Shown here piece after piece: positions 6,592 to 16,016 of a stretch of DNA of 64,000 nucleotides. Within the stretch, counting starts at the first letter, position 1; each line of letters begins with the position of its first letter. Below the pieces are notes generated by a model that saw only the letters and a program-made list of their open reading frames with translations, did not search any database and was not told the origin of the DNA. This DNA is from CAVQTK01 sp963716455 (lineage in GTDB: Bacteria > Pseudomonadota > Gammaproteobacteria > Coxiellales > Coxiellaceae). The position numbers were made by a program, and so were the translations under genes. The DNA is taken from positions 180,783 through 244,782 of the forward strand of contig CAVQTK010000018.1 of NCBI GenBank assembly GCA_963716455.1, given 5' to 3'.

Positions 6592-8958
6592 GTGAAAGCG
6601 CTTAAAAAATTATTTTGGATATTAAGTTTTACGTTAATAATGCAATCAGCACTAGCTGATAGCTTTTTAGTTAAACAAATTCAAGTACAAGGTCTACAGC
6701 GAGTTCGTGAAAGCACTGTTCTCAGCTATATTCCAGTTAATATTGGACAAACCATTACTACAGAAGATACCGTCAGTATTCTAAAAGCGCTTTATCAAAC
6801 TGGTTTTTTTTCTGATGTACGTTTGGCAAGACATGGGAATACCTTAGTAGTTAGCGTTGTAGAACGCCCTACCATTGGCCTTGTCACCATTGAAGGGAAT
6901 AAAGAATTTCCTGATAAACAACTATACCCAATTTTAAAGCAACTAGGAGTGGCAGAAGGCCTATCCTTTGATAACTCAAAAATTAATGGCATTACTCAAG
7001 GGCTGCGTGAGCAGTATCACCAGTTAGGTTACTATGCAGCGCAAGTAAATACTGAAGTAAAACCCCAAACACGAAATCGTGTGGCAATAGTCATTCATAT
7101 TAAAGAGGGCCCTATTGCAAGAATAAAAAGTATTCAAATACTAGGCAATAAAGCTTTTGAAGAAAAAAGATTGTTAAAGTCGATGACTCTAACTCCATCG
7201 TCATGGTGGAAATTAACTGTTATTACGGGTCATGATCGTTATTCCAAAACTCAGCTAGAAAAAGACATAGAGCTCCTTCATAACTTTTATTATGATCATG
7301 GTTATTTACGCTTTCAGGTAGTTAATCAAAATGTTAAAATCTCACCCGATCACAAATCAGTAACAATTGTCATCTATGTAAATGAAGGCCCTATTTATAA
7401 ACTCGCCGGATTTAAAGTCAATAACTTATCTACAAATAATGTCCAAGATAATAAAGCAATAAATAGTTTAATCACTTTGAAACCAGGACAGATTTTTTCT
7501 CGCAGCCAACTTTTGAATATAACCGAACGAATTCGCGCCTACTATGCGAATAAAGGTCATGCATTTCCGACTGTAAAAGCAGAGCCCAAAGTCAATGATT
7601 ATAAGCACCAGGTTTTTATTAACTACACTATAGCCCCTGGTCCCATTACCTATGTACGTAAAGTAAATTTGCTTGGTAACACACGCAGTAAAGATATGGC
7701 ATTACGCAATCGCATTTTGCAAATGGAAGCGGCGCCTTATTCTCTAACCAAAGTAGAGCAGTCCAAACAACGTTTAGCGTATTTACCTTATTTAAGTGAC
7801 GTAACAGTCAATACCGTTCCAGTACCTGATCAGCCTGATCAAGTGGATATCGAATATCATGTAAAAGACGTGAATGCAGGGAAGGCTAGTTTACAAGGAG
7901 GATATTCCACTACTGATGGTTTTATTTATGGAGCAAGTTTAACTGAACCGAATTTAATGGGAACGGGTAAATATGGATCATTAGCTTTTAATGCCAGTAA
8001 GTTCCAAAAGAGTTATAGCTTAAGCTACATTAACCCTTACTACACCACTTATGGAGTAAGCCGCGGAATAACAATTTTCTCCAATATTACTACAGCAACT
8101 CCTAGCCAAAATCTTTCTAGTTATACTATGGACGGATATGGAGGTGCAGTTACTTATGGTATTCCAGTTTCACTTAACAATAGAGTAAATTTAGGATATG
8201 GCTATACTTACGTGGCTTTAAGTAACCTTGAAGGAAAGGATATATCGCCAACTGTATTAGACTTTGTAGACAGATATGGCAAGCATTTCAATCAATTTAA
8301 AGTGACTGGTAGCTGGTTATATAATACCTTAGACCGTGCAGTAGCCCCAACTAGGGGGTTTAGTCACTTATTTGGAGTAGAACTAGGTGTACCTGTAGTT
8401 AGCTCAAGTTTGAGTTATTATAAGCTTACTGAAGAAATTAAATATTATTATCCATTGGGCGCAGGTTTTATAATAAATCCACATACATCTTGGGGTTATG
8501 GAAATGGCTATGGAAATGTAAATACGTTACCATTTTTCTACAACTTTTACGCAGGTGGAATTGAAACCATACCGGGTTTCGCACCTAACAGTTTAGGGCC
8601 TAGAAATCCTAGGGATCCCAGTACTGCCTTGGGTGGTAACTTGCGTGTAATAGGGGGATTTAATCTTATTTTCCCTAACTATATCAGTGATCGAATTCGT
8701 ACTGCTTTAACCTTCACCGCTGGTAACGTATTTCAAACCAATCAAATAGACAAAGGAGAGGGGCCTGACCAAATACCCTACGAATCCGTCTCACTCAAAA
8801 ATATACGTACTTCGGCAGGGCTAATGGTAATATGGTACTCACCTTTAGGGCCTTTACAATTCAGTATAGCAAAAGCTCTAAATCCCAAACACAGTGACGA
8901 TGAAAGAAAGGATGATCAAGAAGAACTATTTGGATTTGTGTTTGGAGCAAGTATATGA
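6592..8958 (+). CDS. bamA: BamA, outer-membrane protein assembly factor
   Basis: Central Omp85-family subunit of the BAM complex that inserts beta-barrel proteins. GTG start; signal peptide of about 22 residues ending ...MQSALAD. Five POTRA domains follow to about residue 430 (for example FLVKQIQVQGLQRV, IVIHIKEGPIARIKSIQILG, INYTIAPGPITYVRKVNLLGN), then the 16-strand barrel with the loop-6 motif region near LGPRNPRDPS and GGNLRVIGGFNLIFP. 788 residues, normal. Odd: the last residues are FGFVFGASI, so the chain ends in Ile rather than the usual aromatic residue of the C-terminal beta-signal. skp, its periplasmic partner, follows. Confidence 0.96.
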   Translation: MKALKKLFWILSFTLIMQSALADSFLVKQIQVQGLQRVRESTVLSYIPVNIGQTITTEDTVSILKALYQTGFFSDVRLARHGNTLVVSVVERPTIGLVTIEGNKEFPDKQLYPILKQLGVAEGLSFDNSKINGITQGLREQYHQLGYYAAQVNTEVKPQTRNRVAIVIHIKEGPIARIKSIQILGNKAFEEKRLLKSMTLTPSSWWKLTVITGHDRYSKTQLEKDIELLHNFYYDHGYLRFQVVNQNVKISPDHKSVTIVIYVNEGPIYKLAGFKVNNLSTNNVQDNKAINSLITLKPGQIFSRSQLLNITERIRAYYANKGHAFPTVKAEPKVNDYKHQVFINYTIAPGPITYVRKVNLLGNTRSKDMALRNRILQMEAAPYSLTKVEQSKQRLAYLPYLSDVTVNTVPVPDQPDQVDIEYHVKDVNAGKASLQGGYSTTDGFIYGASLTEPNLMGTGKYGSLAFNASKFQKSYSLSYINPYYTTYGVSRGITIFSNITTATPSQNLSSYTMDGYGGAVTYGIPVSLNNRVNLGYGYTYVALSNLEGKDISPTVLDFVDRYGKHFNQFKVTGSWLYNTLDRAVAPTRGFSHLFGVELGVPVVSSSLSYYKLTEEIKYYYPLGAGFIINPHTSWGYGNGYGNVNTLPFFYNFYAGGIETIPGFAPNSLGPRNPRDPSTALGGNLRVIGGFNLIFPNYISDRIRTALTFTAGNVFQTNQIDKGEGPDQIPYESVSLKNIRTSAGLMVIWYSPLGPLQFSIAKALNPKHSDDERKDDQEELFGFVFGASI

Positions 8959-9052
8959 TAAAAACTCCTAACAGAATTACGATTCTTCGGTGAACGAAAG
9001 CCGAAAAAGGAGCAACATTGTTTGCGATTTTTTATTAACTAGAGGAACTTTT

Positions 9053-9556
9053 ATGAAACGTGCATTATATGTAGTAGGTGTTTGCATTAGCATGTGGTCA
9101 GCTAATAGCTTAGCAGCAGGAGTTGCTGTTATTGATATGCAGCAAATATTTCAATCATCCAAACAAGTAAAGCAAATCAATGATAGCTTAGAGAAACAAT
9201 TCTCTGGAAAAAAGCAAGTTGTGGAAGGCGAGACTAAAGACCTACAAAAAAATATTGAAAAATATAAAAAAGATGAATCTGTAATGGATAAAAAAAGTTT
9301 AGATTCATTAAAACAATCAATTCGCCAACAAGAGCAAAAACTGCAGCAAGATCAGTCTGATTTACAACGTAATTTGTATGAAGCCCAAAATAAGCAAATG
9401 TCTAGCTTTTTAGATAAAATAAAGGGTATTGTAAAAAATATTGCTTCAAATAAAGATTTGGATGTAGTATTACCTAAAAATGCACTGCTTTATTCAAAAG
9501 ATAGCTTAGATCTTACCTCTGAGGTAATAAATCAATTAAATAAAGAAAAAGCTTAG
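9053..9556 (+). CDS. skp: Skp/OmpH periplasmic chaperone
   Basis: Trimeric periplasmic chaperone that holds unfolded outer-membrane proteins for BamA. Start ATG 9053 with AGAGGA upstream gives MKRALYVVGVCISMW and a signal peptide ending SLAAG; an in-frame upstream extension would bury that signal peptide. The mature chain begins VAVIDMQQIFQSSKQVKQ, then a long Lys/Gln/Asp-rich coiled coil (residues about 45-135) that forms the tentacle. 167 residues. Position between bamA and lpxD is conserved in gammaproteobacteria. Confidence 0.93.
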   Translation: MKRALYVVGVCISMWSANSLAAGVAVIDMQQIFQSSKQVKQINDSLEKQFSGKKQVVEGETKDLQKNIEKYKKDESVMDKKSLDSLKQSIRQQEQKLQQDQSDLQRNLYEAQNKQMSSFLDKIKGIVKNIASNKDLDVVLPKNALLYSKDSLDLTSEVINQLNKEKA

Positions 9557-9630
9557 TTACTAGCTCTTATAAAAACGAGTAAATTCTCTATATCATTTTA
9601 ATAACCACTCAGGGTGGAATAATTAATTTT

Positions 9631-9699
9631 GCGAACATCCAAATATAAGTTAATTTAGACTAAATGTTGAAAATTTTCCTATAGATGGATGTTCCTCGC
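9631..9699. promoter_or_regulatory. Inverted repeat upstream of lpxD
   Basis: GCGAACATCCA (9631-9641) and TGGATGTTCctCGC (9686-9699) are inverted copies with a nine-base perfect core, 44 bases apart, in the 238-base gap between skp and lpxD. It could be an operator or the stem of a leader/attenuator; no T-run follows, so it is not a plain terminator. Nothing else is obvious in this gap. Confidence 0.3.
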
Positions 9700-9794
9700 A
9701 ACAAACTAAGTTTAACCTTTAAAAAGCAGTTTTTAGAAGCAATATCATATTTATAATTTTATGAACTGATCATAATCTTTTGTTCAGGAAAAAA

Positions 9795-10826
9795 ATGTTT
9801 AGATTAACATTAGCTGAAATAGCCGGTAAATTTAACGCAGAAATAAGGGGGAACCCACTTTGTCAGGTGGAAAGAGTAGAGCCCCTTGCAACTGCTACAG
9901 TTGGTGCTCTTTCGTTCCTCTCTAATCCACAATATCAAATTTATTTAAAAACTACTCAAGCATCAGCAGTCATTTTGCGTTCTGAATATGCTGATCAGTG
10001 TCCAACCAATGTTTTAATAGTACCTAATCCTGAATTAATTTTTGCACGTTTTTTAACATATGTGGCTCCTAAACCCATCCATAATCCTGGCACTCACCCA
10101 ACCGCTGTGGTGGAACAAGGCTGTCATATAGATCCAACCGTCACTATTGGCCCTCATTGTGTGATAGGAGAGGGAACAAAAATTGGTTCAGGCACAGTAA
10201 TTGGAGCAGGATCTATTATTGGTTCTGACGTTCAAATTGGCGCTGATTGTTATCTCTTTCCGCGAGTTTCCCTATATTCCAAAGTGGTAATTGGCGATCG
10301 TGTTCAGATTCACAGCGGCGCTGTAATAGGTGCAGATGGTTTTGGATTAGTAAACAATAATGGCCAATGGGTTAAAGTACCTCAAGTGGGTAGTGTAATC
10401 ATTGGCAATGATGTGGAAATAGGAGCTAATACAACTATTGATCGGGGCGCATTACAAGACACAACAATAGGAAATGGAGTTAAAATTGATAATCTTGTAC
10501 AAATTGCTCACAATGTAAAAATCGGTGATCATACAGCCATTGCAGGTTGTACCGGAATTGCTGGCAGTACTGAAATCGGCAAGCATTGCATGATCGGAGG
10601 CGGTGCTTGTATAAACGGCCATATCAAAATTACTGATCAAGTAATTTTAGGGGGCATGGCTGCAGTAGGACAATCTGTTTCTGAACCGGGAATTTATTCC
10701 TCAGGAATAGGTATTCAAAAAAATAGTCGTTGGCGGCGAAATATGCTACGATTTCAGCAATTAGATGAATTAGCTAAACGCATTATTAAATTGGAGAAAA
10801 TACGTCATGACACAGATGGACATTGA
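9795..10826 (+). CDS. lpxD: UDP-3-O-(3-hydroxyacyl)glucosamine N-acyltransferase
   Basis: Adds the N-linked hydroxyacyl chain in lipid A synthesis, using acyl-ACP. N-terminal uridine-binding domain to about residue 100 (EPLATATVGALSFLSNPQY), then a left-handed beta-helix of hexapeptide repeats with the catalytic His in QIAHNVKIGDH and the IDRGAL stretch. The C-terminal helix ends KIRHD. I took ATG 9795 (MFRLTLAEIAGKF) preceded by CAGGAAA; a TTG at 9780 would add five residues. Overlaps fabZ by 20 bases, in the lpxD-fabZ-lpxA operon. Confidence 0.95.
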   Translation: MFRLTLAEIAGKFNAEIRGNPLCQVERVEPLATATVGALSFLSNPQYQIYLKTTQASAVILRSEYADQCPTNVLIVPNPELIFARFLTYVAPKPIHNPGTHPTAVVEQGCHIDPTVTIGPHCVIGEGTKIGSGTVIGAGSIIGSDVQIGADCYLFPRVSLYSKVVIGDRVQIHSGAVIGADGFGLVNNNGQWVKVPQVGSVIIGNDVEIGANTTIDRGALQDTTIGNGVKIDNLVQIAHNVKIGDHTAIAGCTGIAGSTEIGKHCMIGGGACINGHIKITDQVILGGMAAVGQSVSEPGIYSSGIGIQKNSRWRRNMLRFQQLDELAKRIIKLEKIRHDTDGH

Positions 10827-11250
10827 AGCTATAAAACAATTTTTGCCTCACCGTTATCCTTTTTTACTAATTGATCGAGTGATAGAAATAACGGATAAAT
10901 CTTTAACCGCCATAAAAAACGTTACCGCTAATGAACTTTTTTTTCTCGGTCATTTCCCTTCCCAATCTGTCATGCCAGGAGTTCTGTTAATTGAGTCCTT
11001 AGCTCAAGCATCAGGAATATTAATTTATAAAATTTTAAATAAACTGCCAGAAAAAGAGCTTTATTATTTAGCAGGAGTTGACAAAGCACGCTTTAAGCGT
11101 TTAGTTATCCCTGGCGACCAACTACGAATAAATGTAGAAATTGAAAAGCATCGCCTAGATTTATGGAAATTTAAAGGCACTGTTTCAGTTGATGACGAAA
11201 TAGCTTGTACTGCTGAATTTATGAATATTAAAGGGGGAAGTTTTTCGTGA
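10807..11250 (+). CDS. fabZ: 3-hydroxyacyl-[ACP] dehydratase FabZ
   Basis: Hot-dog-fold dehydratase of fatty acid elongation; it shares the hydroxyacyl-ACP pool with LpxA and LpxD. LPHRYPFLLIDRV near the N-terminus, catalytic His in GHFPSQSVMPGVL and Glu in IESLAQASG, then KARFKRLVIPGDQL. 147 residues. Two possible ATG starts (10807 and 10816); the first is given. Stop overlaps the GTG of lpxA. Confidence 0.96.
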   Translation: MTQMDIEAIKQFLPHRYPFLLIDRVIEITDKSLTAIKNVTANELFFLGHFPSQSVMPGVLLIESLAQASGILIYKILNKLPEKELYYLAGVDKARFKRLVIPGDQLRINVEIEKHRLDLWKFKGTVSVDDEIACTAEFMNIKGGSFS

Positions 11251-12053
11251 TTGATTCCCAGGCAATTATTCACCCTGATGCTAAAATTGGGAACCAAGTC
11301 TCGATTGGACCATTTACATATATTGGTCCTAAGGTAGAAATAGGGGAAAGAACCTGCATAGGTTCACATGTTGTCATCCGCAAAAATACTAAAATTGGTT
11401 GCGATAATAAAATTGCTGATTTTGCTTCCATTGGAGGTGATCCTCAAGACATAACTCCTCAAGACCGTGAAACTTTCTTAGAAATCGGCAATAACAATAT
11501 TATTCGTGAATTTTGTACTCTAAATCGCGGTTCTAATAAGGGGAGTGGAATCACTCGAATTGGAAGCCATAATATGCTCATGGCGTATATACATGTAGCA
11601 CATGATTGTATTTTAGGGAATCATATTATTTTTGCTAATAATGCTTCCATTGCTGGTCATGTAACAATAGAGGACCATGCAATTTTAGGCGCCTTTGCAG
11701 CAGTTCATCAATTTTGTCACGTAGGTGCTTATAGTTTTTTAGGACGTGCTGCTAAAGTTTATCAAGATATACTTCCCTATATGTTAATAACGGGAAATCC
11801 AGCTACTCCTACTGGATTAAACCTTGTCGGTTTAAGACGTCATGGCTTTAACAAATCTGTTCTTCGAACTTTAAAACGAGTTTATCAGCTTTTCCATCGT
11901 CGCGATTTAAAATTAATAGAAATCCATCAACAATTGACCATTATGATAAATGAGTGCAACGAAGTGCAGCGTTTTTTAAATATCATGGATACCAGCATTA
12001 GAGGTATCGCCAGACCACGTTTACGACGTATTAATTCCATTCCAGCACAATAA
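11247..12053 (+). CDS. lpxA: UDP-N-acetylglucosamine O-acyltransferase
   Basis: First step of lipid A synthesis: 3-O-acylation of UDP-GlcNAc. Hexapeptide-repeat beta-helix from residue 1 to about 185 with the catalytic His in IHVAHDCILGNHI, and the C-terminal helical domain starting GLRRHGFNKSVLRTLK. GTG start at 11247 overlapping the fabZ stop. 268 residues, a few more than the 262 of E. coli. The stop lies only two bases from the stop of the convergent adhesin gene; lpxB does not follow. Confidence 0.96.
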   Translation: MIDSQAIIHPDAKIGNQVSIGPFTYIGPKVEIGERTCIGSHVVIRKNTKIGCDNKIADFASIGGDPQDITPQDRETFLEIGNNNIIREFCTLNRGSNKGSGITRIGSHNMLMAYIHVAHDCILGNHIIFANNASIAGHVTIEDHAILGAFAAVHQFCHVGAYSFLGRAAKVYQDILPYMLITGNPATPTGLNLVGLRRHGFNKSVLRTLKRVYQLFHRRDLKLIEIHQQLTIMINECNEVQRFLNIMDTSIRGIARPRLRRINSIPAQ

Positions 12054-12055
12054 AC

Positions 12056-14893
12056 TCATCTTTTCTGAAGAGTCACACTATTAATATCCGTCTTGCCGTA
12101 ATTTTTATTAGAAATCCACAAAATAGAAGCATTATTAAGCGGAACTGCAGATTCAGCATAAAGGTGACATTTATCATAATTAGACAAATTATCTAATAAT
12201 CTTTCCTGACATATAAAGGGTTTGTTTGTAGACAGATTAGGATCATGTGAAATCACATTATAAGTTAAAATGTAAGAACTATCTTGTAGATCATTGATGT
12301 CAATAATCGAATAAGTTCGCAGTGGACTTTCTATAACCCTAGTATTTTCTAGAGTTGCTTTAACAGTAAGGCTTTCGTTTACATGGATGTTCCGAGAGTT
12401 TCCATTTGTTTCAGTCATTGCAATGGGATCGTACCCCGTAGATTTACTTGTCACATTAACAATTAAAGGATAACTTTTTCCCAATGAAGCAGCGGTTGTT
12501 GGAGAATCTATTTTAAGTAAGGGATTACCATCACTATTAGAATCAATCCTAATTGCATTAGGATAGTTTCCTTTATTAAAATTTGGGAAATTAACATAAT
12601 CACCCGTTACGTTTATAATCGTCCCGTTACGTTTAACGTAATTAAAGCAATTCAACAAATCAACTGCTAAAGTTTGACCACTAGGATATTCGGCACTTAC
12701 CTTTAACTCGCAAGCAGGATCATTTTTCCATTTGAATTTAATCTCTGGATCAGAGAGAACCGTAAGATTCATAACATGAGAGGATTCGTCATTATAATAA
12801 TTATTAGCGTATTTTGCCTTAATGGTTAGTCGATTGACCACGGTACTCCCGATATCATCGACATACAACTGCCCTTGAGCATTAGGCTTTCTCACTAAAT
12901 ACCAATTTTGCCCATTATCTGGAGAGTAAATATCCCAATATTTATAGGGTGCTTCATTTCTTAAAGCCTCATCAAATTTTAAAATGAGATGATCTGTAGG
13001 GGTATTTTGTGGTCGCAAGTATTCATTTAATCTAATAGGATTTTTATCGTCTTTACTGACCGTATCAAATGGAATAGAAATATTATCCTCAGCAGATATC
13101 CATTCAGGGACAGGATCTTTAACAGTAATGTTTTTATTGATCGATACACTTTTGCCCGAAGAACGGCTCGTTGCGGTAAGTCCGATAACGCAATCATGGG
13201 TATTTACCGGAACCGATTGGTTATTGGCAGTTAACAAATAATCGTGACTCGCATCCCAACTAAGCCATTGGCTACAACCATTTTCAACTGTATAAGTGTA
13301 ATGATCTTCAATAGCCACACCATCAGCATTTTTAGTTTCTATATAATCATCTAAAATAACGTTAGCATAAGACATGCCTTTAGTAGCAATTGGGAAAGAA
13401 TTATTTTTCCAATGCACATTTAGTTTATTGTCTGCTTCAAGATGAATTAAAAAATTGCCATTTTCAGTTTTTTGCGCAGAGACTGCTTTAACGGTTAAAG
13501 TCAAAGGTCCTTCTTGAGTAAGATCTGCATAAGTAGGTTGTCCTGTAATGAAATGATAGTTATTAATAGAATCATATTGAATTGTTGGATTAATCCATGC
13601 AGGCGGGGTATTAACTATTTCATATTGGCTAACAGCATCTGTAGTATAATTTTCTAAAATAATTTTAAAGTTCTGTGTATAAGGTTGTGTAATACTCATA
13701 GCGGTTTGATTCCACAATGAAGTAGGATCCCTCACCACCAGATGTTTTCTAATATTAGGAGACTGCCCGGAAGCGGCACTGATGGCTTGAAGTTCAATAT
13801 CACAATCTATAGCAGTATTAGGGACAGTTTTATCATTAGCAACTGTTGTTAAAATATTTTCTTTACCGGATTTTTGGATAAGCCACTGACTGCAAGTATT
13901 AGATTGCAACTGATATCGATAATGATCTTCCACTGGGTGATCACTTCTATCCGTTGTTTGAATCCAATTATTTAAATCAATATCCGGGTAGACCACGCCA
14001 CGAACTGCTTCTGGCAAATTATCTGATTTCCATCCCGCTCTTAAATTATTATCAGCAGTTAAATTAATGGTAAAAGTTCCAGAAGCAAGATTAATGCCTG
14101 CGACCCTAGCATCAACAGTTACTTTTTGATTACCACCGATATTGGAATAGGTAGGATGGCCAATCAGATGATGGAGGCCTCTATTATCTGTGGTGATACT
14201 ACTACTAATCCATAACGGGTGGGGTTGAGTTGTATTTACGATATAGTCTGGCTGATAACCTTCTGCGGTAGTAACATGATCCTCTAAAACAATGTCAAAT
14301 GATTGATCATAGGCTTGATTAATATTCAAATTATTCCAAACAATTGAATCCGCTGCCTGCTTAACAGTTAATTTAAAACCGGTTTGTGAAGGAATGGGAT
14401 CGCGTAAACCTTGTTTATATCCTGTAGCAGTAATATTGATACTGTATTGGCCAGGATTCAAAGCTGCTAGTGGCATAGGAGCAGTTGCATAAACTGTAGC
14501 AGTATAATTATCCTGGTCCTTAATTGCCAAGTTAAGCCTGTCCTTTACATCCTCGGTAGGGTTGAACGTCGAATGTAAGCTGATTGCAGATGCCTTAAGA
14601 GAAAAGGTTACCCTATCATACATAGATTTATCAAATGTAAAACTATCGTTAGTGGAGATTGAATTCATTTTCGTACCCGTGGTAACAATTAACTTGGGTA
14701 ACACTTTAGAAGTAATATAATACGTTTTTACTGCCTCATCTTTAATAACCAGCACTCGAGTCGCTCGGATGACAGGGGTTTCTATCCAATTTTTGAGAGA
14801 ATATAAACTATCTAGAGGTGTTAGTTGATAAGGAGCAACTGGATAAGAAACGTTAACCAAAAGACTACTACTGTCAGGTTGTCCTGACATCAC
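12056..14893 (-). CDS. Passenger part of a split inverse autotransporter (intimin/invasin-like)
   Basis: 945 codons, starting GTG-ATG, with no signal peptide. They look like the extracellular part of the barrel gene immediately upstream, cut off by a frame change. Two repeats of about 210 residues are visible (about 201-410 and 411-610). Each has an LEDH/LENY-type start, an IVNT..P.WI segment, a G.PTY turn, a K.N..W.... segment, an EDHY.Y........CSQWL motif and a V.DP end. The G.PTY pattern recalls cadherin-like or He_PIG Ig folds; that is inference. Paired Cys residues occur in the repeats and again near the C-terminus. Without the barrel frame it could not be exported, so it is probably a pseudogene part or needs frameshifting. 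Confidence 0.7.
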   Translation of the reverse strand: MMSGQPDSSSLLVNVSYPVAPYQLTPLDSLYSLKNWIETPVIRATRVLVIKDEAVKTYYITSKVLPKLIVTTGTKMNSISTNDSFTFDKSMYDRVTFSLKASAISLHSTFNPTEDVKDRLNLAIKDQDNYTATVYATAPMPLAALNPGQYSINITATGYKQGLRDPIPSQTGFKLTVKQAADSIVWNNLNINQAYDQSFDIVLEDHVTTAEGYQPDYIVNTTQPHPLWISSSITTDNRGLHHLIGHPTYSNIGGNQKVTVDARVAGINLASGTFTINLTADNNLRAGWKSDNLPEAVRGVVYPDIDLNNWIQTTDRSDHPVEDHYRYQLQSNTCSQWLIQKSGKENILTTVANDKTVPNTAIDCDIELQAISAASGQSPNIRKHLVVRDPTSLWNQTAMSITQPYTQNFKIILENYTTDAVSQYEIVNTPPAWINPTIQYDSINNYHFITGQPTYADLTQEGPLTLTVKAVSAQKTENGNFLIHLEADNKLNVHWKNNSFPIATKGMSYANVILDDYIETKNADGVAIEDHYTYTVENGCSQWLSWDASHDYLLTANNQSVPVNTHDCVIGLTATSRSSGKSVSINKNITVKDPVPEWISAEDNISIPFDTVSKDDKNPIRLNEYLRPQNTPTDHLILKFDEALRNEAPYKYWDIYSPDNGQNWYLVRKPNAQGQLYVDDIGSTVVNRLTIKAKYANNYYNDESSHVMNLTVLSDPEIKFKWKNDPACELKVSAEYPSGQTLAVDLLNCFNYVKRNGTIINVTGDYVNFPNFNKGNYPNAIRIDSNSDGNPLLKIDSPTTAASLGKSYPLIVNVTSKSTGYDPIAMTETNGNSRNIHVNESLTVKATLENTRVIESPLRTYSIIDINDLQDSSYILTYNVISHDPNLSTNKPFICQERLLDNLSNYDKCHLYAESAVPLNNASILWISNKNYGKTDINSVTLQKR

Positions 14894-15818
14894 CTTGCGA
14901 ATACTCGCCTGTAACCGCAGCTTCTATCTCTGCTGGAAAAATTTGACTTAATTTGATTTTTTCTTCCATTTGCGCAGCAGTACGAACTATTCCAGTCGTC
15001 AACTTAGTATAAGAACTTAATAATTGTTCTAATTGTAAGTTATAGGCAAATGTGGAGCTATTTTGATCTTTTTCGTATTGTGTATCATATTTTATATGAC
15101 TATATCCAATACCTGTTGTAATTATTCCTCGCTGCCAAGGCAAAAACGTCACATTCGCTAATACATTTTCTTCTGTACCGCCCGCAAGTCGGCGATTATT
15201 TAATTTAGCGTTGTTATCATGATCATAAAAAATTTTATCAGACAAATTTTTACTGTTAGCTTTAATATAAGAGGCAGTTAAATCAAAGCTATGTAGATGT
15301 GGATGGTTTATAAGATAGCGATAAGCACCACCAAAGGCATTTTGACTAACCCACTCGTTGATGTCGCCACTTGCAAAGCTAAATGGCAAGTTCTGACTGA
15401 GATATTCGTAAGTAAATTTTATTTGTTGACGCAGATTGAATGCATAACCCAGGGTAATGTTAGCACGACGTTCATTTGCTCCATAACCTAGTTGTAATGC
15501 CATACCACTGTTAAAAAACATTTGCACATAATTTAATTCAGATATCCACTTCAATTGGCTATCGTAACGAACTCCAAAACCCAATGGACCCGAAAGACCC
15601 CAAGACTTAGTATTTAAAGAAATACTTTCTGTAGGCGTCGGCAGCGACGTTGAAGAGTTTTCTTGAGTTTTTTCAATGCAGTCCATTACATTGACAGCAT
15701 CTGCACAAGTAAATGAGGAGGGAGTATCATTTTCATCAGCTAAACTAGAAAGGCTGGTAAAAAATATACATATTAAGACAACGGTCACTTTGGCAAAGTG
15801 CATAGTATAAAGCTTCAT
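14874..15818 (-). CDS. Signal peptide and beta-barrel of a split inverse autotransporter
   Basis: 314 codons: a signal peptide (MKLYTMHFAKVTVVLICIFF... SSLADE), a short linker, then an outer-membrane barrel rich in alternating strands (GPLGFGVRYDSQLKW, GMALQLGYGANERRANITLG, FGGAYRYLINHPHLHSFDL, GIITTGIGYSHIKYD). This agrees with the inverse autotransporter barrel of intimin/invasin, where an N-terminal barrel exports a C-terminal passenger. The frame closes at GEYSQGDVRTT, just where the passenger should begin, and the passenger continues in another frame overlapping by 20 bases. The gene stands alone between lpxA and the phosphate operon. Barrel assignment is fairly sure, exact family less so. 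Confidence 0.72.
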   Translation of the reverse strand: MKLYTMHFAKVTVVLICIFFTSLSSLADENDTPSSFTCADAVNVMDCIEKTQENSSTSLPTPTESISLNTKSWGLSGPLGFGVRYDSQLKWISELNYVQMFFNSGMALQLGYGANERRANITLGYAFNLRQQIKFTYEYLSQNLPFSFASGDINEWVSQNAFGGAYRYLINHPHLHSFDLTASYIKANSKNLSDKIFYDHDNNAKLNNRRLAGGTEENVLANVTFLPWQRGIITTGIGYSHIKYDTQYEKDQNSSTFAYNLQLEQLLSSYTKLTTGIVRTAAQMEEKIKLSQIFPAEIEAAVTGEYSQGDVRTT

Positions 15819-16016
15819 TTAATTATTCCTTCTATATGGATCATAAAAATTCGTGGAGTGCCCCACCTATGGCTTATCTCATATTTGGATGAATTGACGT
15901 TTAGACTAAGTTTAAATTCTTAAGGAAATATTAAATGTGTTGAAAAAATATTATCTTGTCAGCGGCTACTAGAATGTTATAAACTGCTAATCTTGCTAAT
16001 AAAAGAGGGGGATGAC

